The position numbers and the translations under genes are program-made. Below, one piece after another: positions 52,092-60,144 of a stretch of 64,000 bases of DNA; the first letter of the stretch is position 1, and each line of letters opens with the position of its first letter. The notes below the pieces were generated by a model, which searched no databases, was not told the DNA's origin, and was given only the letters and a program-made list of their open reading frames with translations. Where the stretch lies: contig NZ_JAAZQK010000012.1 in the NCBI RefSeq assembly GCF_012275445.1, positions 166,069 through 230,068 of the forward strand, read 5' to 3'. The DNA comes from Rhizobacter sp. SG703 (GTDB taxonomy: Bacteria; Pseudomonadota; Gammaproteobacteria; Burkholderiales; Burkholderiaceae_C).

Positions 52092-52728
52092 ACGTCAGGT
52101 TGATCCGCGAGCACCCAGTGGCCGGGTGCTCGCCGTCGGCCAGCGGCATCACCCCATGGAAGGCCAGCCGCGCGGCGCCGCCCCACACGACCACGTCGCC
52201 ATGCGCAAGCCGCAGCCGCTTCACCGGCTGCTGCCGCTGCGTGCCTCCGAACAGGAAGACCGCCGGCAGGCCGAGCGACACCGAGACGATCGGCGCGCCG
52301 TAGTCCGCTTCGTCGCGGTCCTGGTGCAGCGACAAGCGCGTGCCCGGCACGTACAGGTTGATCAGGTTGGCGTCCGGCTCGAAGCCGTCGTAGCCGGCGC
52401 ACGCGGCCGCATGCACCGCCAGCTCGCGGAAGCTGCGCGGCATCGCCGGCCACGGCGCGCCGCTCAGCGGATCGCTCGCCTGGTAACGGTAGCCGCGCCG
52501 GTCGGACACCCAGCCGAGCGGCCCGGTGTTGGTCATCGCGACCGACATGCGCTTGCCACCCGGCGTCACCAGGTGCCTCCATGGCGCGGCCGCCAGCACC
52601 GGCTGCAGGTCGGCCAGCAGCTGGGAAGCCCGCGGCAGCGCGAGCCGGCGCAGCAGCACCGCGCCGTCGGCGATCGGCTCCTGCGACGGCGGGCCGTCGT
52701 CGATCGGATCGAACAGGTCTCCCGTCAC
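52072..52728 (-). CDS. alkB: DNA oxidative demethylase AlkB
   Basis: A 218-residue Fe(II)/2-oxoglutarate dioxygenase that repairs 1-methyladenine and 3-methylcytosine. The iron ligands are in LHQDRDE (HxD) and the later AFHGV, and the 2-oxoglutarate Arg pair lies in SRINLTFRR. The length is full. It is convergent with the phosphopantetheinyl transferase gene and overlaps it by 20 bases. No ada or alkA is adjacent. Confidence 0.94.
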   Translation of the reverse strand: MTGDLFDPIDDGPPSQEPIADGAVLLRRLALPRASQLLADLQPVLAAAPWRHLVTPGGKRMSVAMTNTGPLGWVSDRRGYRYQASDPLSGAPWPAMPRSFRELAVHAAACAGYDGFEPDANLINLYVPGTRLSLHQDRDEADYGAPIVSVSLGLPAVFLFGGTQRQQPVKRLRLAHGDVVVWGGAARLAFHGVMPLADGEHPATGCSRINLTFRRAGR

Positions 52729-52738
52729 TGCAAGCCGG

Positions 52739-53884
52739 TCACGGTGTCCGCTGGAAGCCGGCGTCCGGCATGAACCAGCCGTCGCTGACCGCCTTCACGT
52801 CCAGCGTCTTCACCTCGGAGGTGTAGCGCAGCAGCGGGCCGCCGGCACTGCCGCCAGCCGCCTTGCCGTCGCCGAGCAGCCCGCCCAGCAGGCTGCCGAC
52901 ACTCGGCGCCGAGGTGTTGCCGCGCGCGGCCGACGCATCGTCGCCGCAGGCCGTGCCGTCGGCCGTCCACGCGAGCGTCATCGCCATCGGGTAGCCACGC
53001 ACCTTCTTCAACTCGTTGCCCCAGGCGGCGGTCGTCTTCGCGTTGGCACCGCCCATCTGGCGCAGCAGCGCGCCCATCGAACCCATCACCTCCTTCGGCA
53101 GGTACTTGCCGAGCGGGTGCTCGCCACTGGCCGAAACCGCGGCCGCATGGCGCGCCTGGAAGGCCTGCGTGATCGCCTGCACTTCCTTCACCGCGCCGAC
53201 CTCGGGCGTGGTCCACAGGTCGAGCTGCACCCGGTTGCTGTTGCGCCGGCCCTGCGGATCCTCCAGCTCCATCACCCAGTTGAGCTGGAAGCGCTCGCTG
53301 TTGAACGCGCCGATCGCCTTGCGCTCGCCGGTGGCCAGCACCTTCAGCTCGTTCTTCTTCAGCACCAGCGGGCACGAGGGCTCGGACGGCTTGTCGGGCT
53401 GCTCGGGTTGCTTCGGCCGGTCGGGCTGCGGCTGTGCCGGTCGCGGGCAGCCGGTCAGCGGGCATTCGGTGTAGGTCTTCTTCGACACGTTCTGCGTCCA
53501 CACCAGCTTGCGGTCGAGCCTGGTGATGTCGGACGAGCGCGTCTCGCCGGCGAAGCTGCGCAACAACCGGTTGTCGAAGCTCAGCACGCTGTCATTGCGG
53601 CGCATGTCGGCGCGGGTCTCGGTCAGCTGCTGGCCGCGCATGACCGGCATGATCGCGCCGTCGATCGCATACGTGCTGTTCAGCACCGCGGTGCGCGCGG
53701 CCGGCGCGGCGGTGGGCACCTCGGGCAGCGTCGCCGGCACGGCGGGTGCGGCGGCCGGCGCTTCCGATCCCGCGGGCGCCGGGGCCGCGCCGCCACCGAA
53801 CGGGTTCGGCACGTTGGCGCAGGCCGCGAGCGCCAGCGCGGCGGCGACCGGAACGAGGCGCGCAGCGCTGTGGGGCAGGTTCAT
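52739..53884 (-). CDS. Lipoprotein of unknown function
   Basis: A 381-residue exported lipoprotein. The signal peptide ends in LALAAC with Cys22. An Ala/Pro-rich segment follows, then a strand-rich domain with TYAIDGAIMPVMRG and MRRNDSVLSFDNR. A Pro/Gln/Lys linker near residues 145-165 is followed by a second domain with GAFNSERFQLNWVMELED and a C-terminal Gly-rich stretch. Alternating beta pattern and a KTYTECPL segment recall DUF4412-type envelope proteins, but I do not recognise it firmly. It lies 10 bases upstream of alkB on the same strand. Confidence 0.72.
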   Translation of the reverse strand: MNLPHSAARLVPVAAALALAACANVPNPFGGGAAPAPAGSEAPAAAPAVPATLPEVPTAAPAARTAVLNSTYAIDGAIMPVMRGQQLTETRADMRRNDSVLSFDNRLLRSFAGETRSSDITRLDRKLVWTQNVSKKTYTECPLTGCPRPAQPQPDRPKQPEQPDKPSEPSCPLVLKKNELKVLATGERKAIGAFNSERFQLNWVMELEDPQGRRNSNRVQLDLWTTPEVGAVKEVQAITQAFQARHAAAVSASGEHPLGKYLPKEVMGSMGALLRQMGGANAKTTAAWGNELKKVRGYPMAMTLAWTADGTACGDDASAARGNTSAPSVGSLLGGLLGDGKAAGGSAGGPLLRYTSEVKTLDVKAVSDGWFMPDAGFQRTP

Positions 53885-53984
53885 CGGATCTCCAGGGCTG
53901 TGAACGCGGCATCGTAGCCTCGGACGAGCCGGACAGGCGCGCCTGCGGCCTGCTTTTCTGTCCGTCGGGGAGGGCAGCGCGGAC

Positions 53985-54425
53985 TCAGGCGAAGCTGCGG
54001 CACTCGGCCATCGGCAGGCCGCCGGAAGGCGGGTTCTCTGCGGCCAGCCACGCATCGGCCACTTCGGTCGAGCGGTCGAGGAAGCGCTCGACCCAGACCA
54101 TGAAGACCTCGATGTCGAGGCCCGTCACCGGCATGGCCGACATGCTGAGCATCTCGCCGGTGTAGGCGTTCCAGCCGACTTCAAAACGCGGATCTTCGCG
54201 CTGGGCGCGGGACACGCAATGCCAGTAGCCGTCGTGCGCCGGTGCGGCGACCAGCGACTGGCCGACCTGCGTGCCGATGCGGATGCATTCGCAGCGCGCG
54301 TCGAGGAACAGGTCGACCGTGAACCGGTCGTTGCAGACGAAGCGCGCCTGGTCGGCCACCACATCGAAAGGGGAGCTGCCGATGCGGCGGGCGAATTCGT
54401 CCAGGAGGATCTGCAAGGCGCTCAC
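53985..54425 (-). CDS. Small acidic CesT-fold-like protein
   Basis: A 146-residue soluble protein with the pattern of type III secretion chaperones of the CesT/Tir family: an N-terminal helix LLDEFARRIG, strands with FVCNDRFTVDLFLDA and IRIGTQV, and a C-terminal helix VFMVWVERFLDRS. CesT-fold proteins of this size also occur without any secretion system. There is no type III gene in the window, so a chaperone role is only a structural guess. Confidence 0.6.
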   Translation of the reverse strand: MSALQILLDEFARRIGSSPFDVVADQARFVCNDRFTVDLFLDARCECIRIGTQVGQSLVAAPAHDGYWHCVSRAQREDPRFEVGWNAYTGEMLSMSAMPVTGLDIEVFMVWVERFLDRSTEVADAWLAAENPPSGGLPMAECRSFA

Positions 54426-54616
54426 GTACCACTCGCGCTGTGAAGGCTTGCGTCAGTAACTGCGGCGGGCGTTCAGTTCCATGCGCTGATGCAAACGAGC
54501 AGCCGGGGTGGGGGTCACATGTCTGCCATCGGCGGGTGAACCGATGACGCGGAGGCGTTACTCAGCAAGCGGCCCGACCAGGGCTTCGACTCCATGGCCA
54601 CCTGACCGGAAAAACC

Positions 54617-54814
54617 ATGTCTCCTGTATCGAACTCCATCCGCACATCGCACCCCGGCGCGGCGATGCCTTCCGAACCCACCACCGTCAACGGGTACTTC
54701 GCCGGCTACAGCATCACCCCGCAAAGGGCGTCGGCCCAACGCTTCCTGGAGCATTTCTGCCCGACGATCGGCATCGCGAACGGCGGCGAGCCGCCGTCCG
54801 AGCCACCTCAGTGA
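54617..54814 (+). CDS. Possible small protein
   Basis: A 65-residue open frame with ATG start in the 382-base gap between the CesT-like gene and emrB. It has no clear ribosome binding site and ends seven bases inside the convergent emrB gene. The middle, GYFAGYSITPQRASAQRF, is not low-complexity, which is the main reason to list it. I recognise no family. The 191 bases before it hold no gene that I can see. Confidence 0.3.
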   Translation: MSPVSNSIRTSHPGAAMPSEPTTVNGYFAGYSITPQRASAQRFLEHFCPTIGIANGGEPPSEPPQ

Positions 54815-56421
54815 GCCCCGCCCCCGCCGCCGGCCCCACCCTTCTTCGGCCGGGTCAGCCACACCAGCCCGATCAGCAGGATGAACAGCGCTGACGACAG
54901 GTAGAACAGGTCGGTCGCCGCCATCGTGTAGGCCTGCTGGTCGACCAGCCGGTTCACGGTGGCCAGCGCCTGGTCGGGGCTGTAGCCGGCCGCGCCGAGG
55001 TTCGACAGCGTCTGCACCGCGGTGCTGCTGTTGCCGTTCACGCTCTCGGCGATCTGCGCATGGTGCAGCACTGCGCGGTTCTCCCAGGCCGTCGTGAAGA
55101 TCGACGTACCGACCGCGCCGGCGGTGATCCGCACGAAGTTGCTCAGTCCGGCCGCGGCCGCCATCTGCTGCGGCTGCAGGCCCGAGAAGATGATCGCCTG
55201 CAGCGGGATGAAGAAGAACGCCATCGCCGCGCCCTGCAGGATCGTCGGCACCAGGATGGTGTTGAAGTCGGCCTGGGTGTTGAAGTGCGAGCGCATCCAC
55301 AGCACCAGCGCGAAGCCGAGGAAGGCCACCGTGCCCAGGCGCCGCGGATCGATCTTGCCGATGTTCTTGCCGACCCATGGCGACAGCAGGATCGCGAGGA
55401 TGCCCACCGGCGCCAGTGCGATGCCGGCCCAGGTGGCGGTGTAGCCCATGTACTGCTGCAGCCACAGCGGCATCAGCACCACGTTGCCGAAGAACACCCC
55501 GTAGCCCACCGACAGCGCCACCGTGGCCAGCCAGAAGTTGCGGCGGGCGAACAGTCGCAGGTCGACGATCGGGTTCTTCTCGGTCAGCTCCCACGCGAGG
55601 AAGAACAGGAAGCCGACGACCGCGACGACGCCCAGCGTGATGATCTGGCCGGACTGGAACCAGTCGAGTTCCTTGCCCTTGTCGACCATCACCTGCAGCG
55701 CGCCGACCCACAGTACCAGCAGGCCCAGGCCGACGTAGTCGAGCGGCACCTTCTGCGGCAGCGCGTCGCGGGTGCGGTAGATCGACCAGGTGAACATCGC
55801 CGCGAGGATGCCGACCGGGATGTTGATGTAGAAGATCCACGGCCACGAGATGTTGTCGGTGATCCAGCCGCCCAGCAGCGGGCCGACCACCGGCGCGACC
55901 AGCACCGTCATTGCCCACATGGCCATCGCGGTGCCGGCCTTCGCGGCCGGGTAGCTCGCGAGCAGCAGCGTCTGCGACAGCGGGATCATCGGGCCGGCCA
56001 CCAGGCCCTGCAGCACGCGGAACGCGATCAGCGTCTCGATGTTCGGCGCCAGGCCGCACAGCCACGACGAGAACACGAACAGCAGGATGCTGGCCATGAA
56101 CAGCCGCACCGGACCGAAGCGGCGGGTGAACCAGCCGGTCAGCGGTACCGAGATCGCATTGGCGACGCCGAACGACGTGATGACCCAGGTGCCCTGGTTC
56201 GGGCTGACGCCCATGTCGCCGGCGATGGCCGGGATGGACACGTTGGCGATCGAGCTGTCGAGCACGTTCATGAACGTGGCGAGCGACAGCGCGATCGTGC
56301 CGAGGATCAGCTGGCTGCCGGTCAGCGGCGGATGGGCCACCGGACGCGGCGGCGCGACCGGGGCGGGCGCAGGTGCCGGCGCGTCGGCGCCGGACACCGC
56401 ATCGACGGTGGTGGATGACAT
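54808..56421 (-). CDS. emrB: DHA2 family multidrug MFS transporter
   Basis: A 537-residue inner-membrane antiporter with 14 predicted helices. DHA2 signatures are LDSSIANVSIPAIAGDMG in helix 1, GWFTRRFGPVRLF in the loop after helix 2 and GPLLGGWITDNISWPWIF in helix 5. A Gly-rich tail ends the protein. It forms a tripartite pump with the EmrA-like adaptor 42 bases upstream and the NodT-type channel before that. Confidence 0.93.
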   Translation of the reverse strand: MSSTTVDAVSGADAPAPAPAPVAPPRPVAHPPLTGSQLILGTIALSLATFMNVLDSSIANVSIPAIAGDMGVSPNQGTWVITSFGVANAISVPLTGWFTRRFGPVRLFMASILLFVFSSWLCGLAPNIETLIAFRVLQGLVAGPMIPLSQTLLLASYPAAKAGTAMAMWAMTVLVAPVVGPLLGGWITDNISWPWIFYINIPVGILAAMFTWSIYRTRDALPQKVPLDYVGLGLLVLWVGALQVMVDKGKELDWFQSGQIITLGVVAVVGFLFFLAWELTEKNPIVDLRLFARRNFWLATVALSVGYGVFFGNVVLMPLWLQQYMGYTATWAGIALAPVGILAILLSPWVGKNIGKIDPRRLGTVAFLGFALVLWMRSHFNTQADFNTILVPTILQGAAMAFFFIPLQAIIFSGLQPQQMAAAAGLSNFVRITAGAVGTSIFTTAWENRAVLHHAQIAESVNGNSSTAVQTLSNLGAAGYSPDQALATVNRLVDQQAYTMAATDLFYLSSALFILLIGLVWLTRPKKGGAGGGGGAH

Positions 56422-56463
56422 GGAAAAGGCTCCGCGGGTCTGTCTGCTGCTGGCGTCCGAGGC

Positions 56464-57813
56464 TTACTGCTTGACCGGCGTCAGCTTCACCGCGGCAGCA
56501 GCGACGGCCGACGACGCGACCGTCTCGCCGCCGCTGGCCGCGGCTGCGGCCGGCGCCGCCACCTCGCTGCGGCGCGCCACCTTGGTGTCGGCCTTCAGCG
56601 CATGGCCGAGGTTGCTGGCGATGATCTTGCGCACTTCGCCATCGGCCGCCTGGTTGACGAGGTCGAAGACCGCCGTCTGCGCGACGGCCGAGCTGCGCTG
56701 TGCATCAGCCAGCATCTTGCCGTCGGTGTTGCTGACGTCGACCTTCGCGTCCATCGACAGGCCCACGCGCAGCGGGTGCTCGGCGAGTTCCTTCGGGTCG
56801 AGCGCGACCCGCACCGGCACGCGCTGCACCACCTTGATCCAGTTGCCGGTGGCGTTCTGCGCCGGCAGCAGCGAGAACGCCGAGCCGGTGCCGGCCCCCA
56901 GGCCTTCGATCTTGCCGCGGTATTCGACCTTCTTGCCGTACACGTCGGCCTGCAGCGTGACCGGCTGGCCGATGCGCAGGTTCTTCAGCTGGCTTTCCTT
57001 GAAGTTGGCATCGACCCACAGCTGGTTCAGCGCGATAACCGACATCAGCGGCGCACCGGCCTGCACGCGCTGGCCGACCTGCACGCTGCGCTTGGCGACG
57101 TAGCCGTCGACCGGGGCCAGCAGGTCGGCGCGGCGCAGCGCCAGGTACGACTCGCGCACGCGGGCCGCGGCGCGCTGCACGTTCGGGTGCTCTTCGACCG
57201 AAGTGTTGTCGGTCAGCGCCTGGTTCGACGTCAGCTGCTCGCGCGCGGCCAGCGAGGCCGACTGCGCAGCGGCAACCGCGCTCTTCGACGCGGCGAGCTG
57301 CGCATTCGCGTGGTTGAACTCTTCCTTGCCGACGGCGCCGCTGGCAACCAGCGGTGCACGGCGGTTCACGTCATCCTGCGCGCGGACCAGGTCGGCCTGC
57401 GCACGGGCCAGGTCGGCCTCGCGCAGCGCGATCTGCGCCTTCAGCGTCGAGTTGTTCGCGAACAGCGTGCGCACCTCGCGCACCGTCTGCGCGAGCTGGG
57501 CTTCGGCCTGGTCGAGCGCGACCTGCGCATCGGCCTGGTCGAGCTTCACCAGCGGCTGACCGGCCTTCACGAAGTCGGTGTCGTCGGCGTTGATCGCGAG
57601 CACGGTGCCGCCGACCTGCGGCGTCAGCTGCACGACGTTGCCCTGCACGTAGGCGTTGTCGGTCGACTCGTAGTGGTTCAGCACCAGCGCGTAGTAGGCG
57701 CCGTAGGCCACGCCGACCAGCGCGACGGCGGCGGCGACGGCGGTCAGCGCCTTCTTGCGGGTCGGGTTGCCGGCGGGGGTGGCGGGAGCGGTGTTGTCTT
57801 GCGGGGAGGTCAT
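56464..57813 (-). CDS. emrA: EmrA-like HlyD family adaptor
   Basis: A 449-residue inner-membrane adaptor with one membrane helix near residues 22-42 (ALTAVAAAVALVGVAYGAYY). Next come YESTDNAYVQGNVVQLTPQV, an EmrA hallmark, a long helical hairpin, and the second lipoyl half with LLAPVDGYVAKRSVQVGQRV. The C-terminal tail is Ala-rich and longer than usual. The ATG at 57813 is preceded by GGAGA and is preferred to the longer frame. Confidence 0.92.
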   Translation of the reverse strand: MTSPQDNTAPATPAGNPTRKKALTAVAAAVALVGVAYGAYYALVLNHYESTDNAYVQGNVVQLTPQVGGTVLAINADDTDFVKAGQPLVKLDQADAQVALDQAEAQLAQTVREVRTLFANNSTLKAQIALREADLARAQADLVRAQDDVNRRAPLVASGAVGKEEFNHANAQLAASKSAVAAAQSASLAAREQLTSNQALTDNTSVEEHPNVQRAAARVRESYLALRRADLLAPVDGYVAKRSVQVGQRVQAGAPLMSVIALNQLWVDANFKESQLKNLRIGQPVTLQADVYGKKVEYRGKIEGLGAGTGSAFSLLPAQNATGNWIKVVQRVPVRVALDPKELAEHPLRVGLSMDAKVDVSNTDGKMLADAQRSSAVAQTAVFDLVNQAADGEVRKIIASNLGHALKADTKVARRSEVAAPAAAAASGGETVASSAVAAAAVKLTPVKQ

Positions 57814-57862
57814 GAAAGGTTCTCCGGAGGTCTTGCTGTGTTCGTATGGAAGCGTGTCGGGA

Positions 57863-59380
57863 TCAGAGCGCGGCTTGCGTGCTGCGCACCGGCGCGGCCG
57901 CGGTGGCTGCGCTGGTGGCGACATACCCGCCGCCCAGCGAGCGGATCAGCGACACCTGCGTGTCCAGCGCGCGCGCCTTCAGGTCGGTGCCCAGGCGGCG
58001 CTGCGCCAGCACCGTCGATTCGGCGTTCAGCACCACCAGGTAGGTGCCGAGACCGGCCTTGTAGCGCTGCGTCGCGATGTCGTAGGCCGCTTCGGCCGAC
58101 ACCTGCGCACTGGCCTGTTCCTTCTGCTGGCGCTCGATCGACTGCAGCGAGCTGATCTGGTCGGCCACGTCGCGCACCGCATCGAGCACCGCGGCGTTGT
58201 AGCTTTCGATCGCGGCATCGAGGTCGGCCGACTTGCCGCGCAGGTTGGCGCGCAGCCGGCCGCCGTCGAAGATCGGCAGGCGGATCGCCGGGCCGATGCC
58301 GTACTGCTGGCTGTCGGACTTCAGCAGGTTGTCGAGGCCGATGCTGGAGAAGCCGGCGAAGCCGGTCAGGCTGACGTTGGGGTAGAACTGCGCGCGCGCC
58401 GACTTGACGTCGCTGGTCGCGGCTTCGACACGCCAGCGCGCGGCGCTGATGTCGGCACGTCGGCCCAGCAGGTCGGCCGGCACGTTGGCCGGCAGCGGCA
58501 CCGCCTGCACCGGCTGCAGGCGCGGGCTCAGCGTGTCGAGCGCGTTCGGTGCCTGCGCCGTCAGCGCCGCCAGCGCATGGCGGGTCAGCGCGATCTGCTC
58601 GTCCAGTGCTTCGACCTGCTGGCGGGTCTCGGGCAACGCGCCCTCGCCCTGGCGCAACTCGACGGTGGTGTCGAGCCCGGCCTGCACGCGCTGGCGGATC
58701 AGCGACAGGATGTCGTCGCGCTGCTGCAGCGAACGGGTGGCGACGTCGCGCTGCTCGAGCAGGCGCGCCAGCTGCACGTAGTTGCGCGACACGTTGGCGG
58801 CCAGCAGCACGCGCGCGGCCTGCAGTTCGGCCTCTTGCGCCCGCTGGCTGCCGACAGCGGCGGCCAGTGCAGCGCGGTTGCGGCCGAAGAAATCGAACTC
58901 CCACGATGCCGCGGCCTGCAACGTGGCCGTGGTCTGCATCGTGCCGCCGATCGGAGGCGGCACCAGGCCGGTCTCGGTGAAGCGCTGGCGCGTCGCGTCG
59001 AACTGGCCGGTGACCTGCAGCCCATCGGCCGCGGCGACGTTGTCGATCGCCGCCTGGGCCCGCGTGATGCGGGCCTGCGCCACCCGCAGGTTCGGGCTGC
59101 CGGTCAGCGCCTTGTCGACGAGGCCGTTCAGCGAGCTGTCGCCGAACGATTGCCACCAGCTGGCGTTGACCGCGGCCTCGCTCGATCCGGAGGCGCCAGC
59201 GGCATCGGCCAGGCCGACCGCGGCCGGCTCGACCAGCTTCGCACTCGGCGCAATGCCGTTGGTGCTGGCGCAACCAGCCAAGGTCAGCACCAGCGTGGAG
59301 GCCAGCGCCACCACCAGCGCGGTCAGCGCCGGCAGCTCGCGGTGGTTGCGCAGGGTCTGCAGGGAAGGAATCGCGGACAT
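57863..59380 (-). CDS. NodT-family efflux outer-membrane lipoprotein
   Basis: A 505-residue TolC-type channel with a lipobox LTLAGC near residue 37. It has WWQSFGDSSLNGLV, typical of NodT proteins, and LLGRRADISAARWRVEAA in the middle. It is the first pump gene after the MarR regulator. The ATG at 59380 is used because longer in-frame starts would run through the operator at 59417-59437. Confidence 0.92.
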   Translation of the reverse strand: MSAIPSLQTLRNHRELPALTALVVALASTLVLTLAGCASTNGIAPSAKLVEPAAVGLADAAGASGSSEAAVNASWWQSFGDSSLNGLVDKALTGSPNLRVAQARITRAQAAIDNVAAADGLQVTGQFDATRQRFTETGLVPPPIGGTMQTTATLQAAASWEFDFFGRNRAALAAAVGSQRAQEAELQAARVLLAANVSRNYVQLARLLEQRDVATRSLQQRDDILSLIRQRVQAGLDTTVELRQGEGALPETRQQVEALDEQIALTRHALAALTAQAPNALDTLSPRLQPVQAVPLPANVPADLLGRRADISAARWRVEAATSDVKSARAQFYPNVSLTGFAGFSSIGLDNLLKSDSQQYGIGPAIRLPIFDGGRLRANLRGKSADLDAAIESYNAAVLDAVRDVADQISSLQSIERQQKEQASAQVSAEAAYDIATQRYKAGLGTYLVVLNAESTVLAQRRLGTDLKARALDTQVSLIRSLGGGYVATSAATAAAPVRSTQAAL

Positions 59381-59416
59381 GAGACCAGACTTTCTGTCAG
59401 ATGATTGTTTCGGCTG

Positions 59417-59437
59417 TATTTGCTCAGGCAAGCATTG
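59417..59437. promoter_or_regulatory. MarR operator upstream of the EmrAB-OMF genes
   Basis: The site centres on TTTGCTCAGGCAAGCATT; TTGC and GCAA form its inverted core on the minus strand. It matches the site in front of marR (60031-60051) at 18 of 21 positions, so the same regulator should bind both. Confidence 0.65.
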
Positions 59438-59497
59438 GGACGACATGGTCCACCTCGTTCAACTTTTCGTTTGTCTTGGGGGCTGGCGCGGCGGACC

Positions 59498-59986
59498 TCA
59501 GGTCTCGTCGCGCAATGCCTCTCCGTTGGCCAGCATGCGCTGCAGGTAAATCTTCAGCGCCTGCCATTCGGTCTTCGAGAAACCCGCCAGATGGGCGTTG
59601 AGCACCTCGGCCAGCACGGCAGGCACCTCGGCGATCGAGGCCTCGCCTTCCGGCGTCAGTTCGATCTGGACGACGCGGCGGTCTTCGGTGCTGCGCACCC
59701 GCTTGCACAGGCCCTTGCGTTCCAGCCGGTCCAGCAGGCGCGTGGTCGCGCCGGCATCGGACTGCAGCCAGCGCGCCAGCTCGGCGACCGTCGCCTTGCC
59801 CTGGCCCGAATGGAACACCTTGAACAGCGGGCCCCACTGCGCACTGGTCAGCCCGTGCGCGCCGAGCTTCAGGTCGACCTGGCTGCTGATCGACAGCATG
59901 ATCCGCTTCATCAGGTAGCCCACGCTCTCCTCGGCGCAGTACGCGTCGCGGTTGTAGAAATCGGCGGGGACGGGGCTGCGGCTCAT
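59498..59986 (-). CDS. MarR family regulator of the EmrAB-OMF pump
   Basis: A 162-residue winged-helix regulator of the EmrR/MarR type. The DNA-binding part has TVAELARWLQSDAGATTRLLDRLERKG, quoted here only by its start TVAELARWLQSD and end LLDRLERKG. The wing is RSTEDRRVVQIELT. It precedes the channel, adaptor and permease genes on the same strand. Two similar operators, before itself and before the channel gene, indicate autorepression plus control of the pump. Confidence 0.92.
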   Translation of the reverse strand: MSRSPVPADFYNRDAYCAEESVGYLMKRIMLSISSQVDLKLGAHGLTSAQWGPLFKVFHSGQGKATVAELARWLQSDAGATTRLLDRLERKGLCKRVRSTEDRRVVQIELTPEGEASIAEVPAVLAEVLNAHLAGFSKTEWQALKIYLQRMLANGEALRDET

Positions 59987-60026
59987 GGCGGTCGGATGGG
60001 AGTCCGTTGGCTATCTCGATGCCTGG

Positions 60027-60055
60027 ACTTTATTTGCTTAGGCAGTCATTGTCAA
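60027..60055 (-). promoter_or_regulatory. marR promoter with embedded operator
   Basis: On the minus strand TTGACA (60055-60050) and TAAAGT (60032-60027) are 17 bases apart. The spacer is the operator copy TTTGCTTAGGCAGTCATT (within 60031-60051 on the plus strand). A bound MarR dimer would cover the promoter. Confidence 0.7.
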
Positions 60056-60144
60056 GGCCGCCTTTGCCCTGGCCACGGTCGGCCGGTGTTGGGCTACAGT
60101 GCGTGGCGGTTTTTTGCCACACCTGCCTCTCCGGCCCCCCTCCC

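Noticed and set aside
54508..54894. A 128-residue plus-strand frame starting at 54508
   Set aside because: Arg/Pro/His-rich with no motif, and it runs 87 bases into emrB on the other strand; the 65-residue frame at 54617 is the better candidate in that gap.
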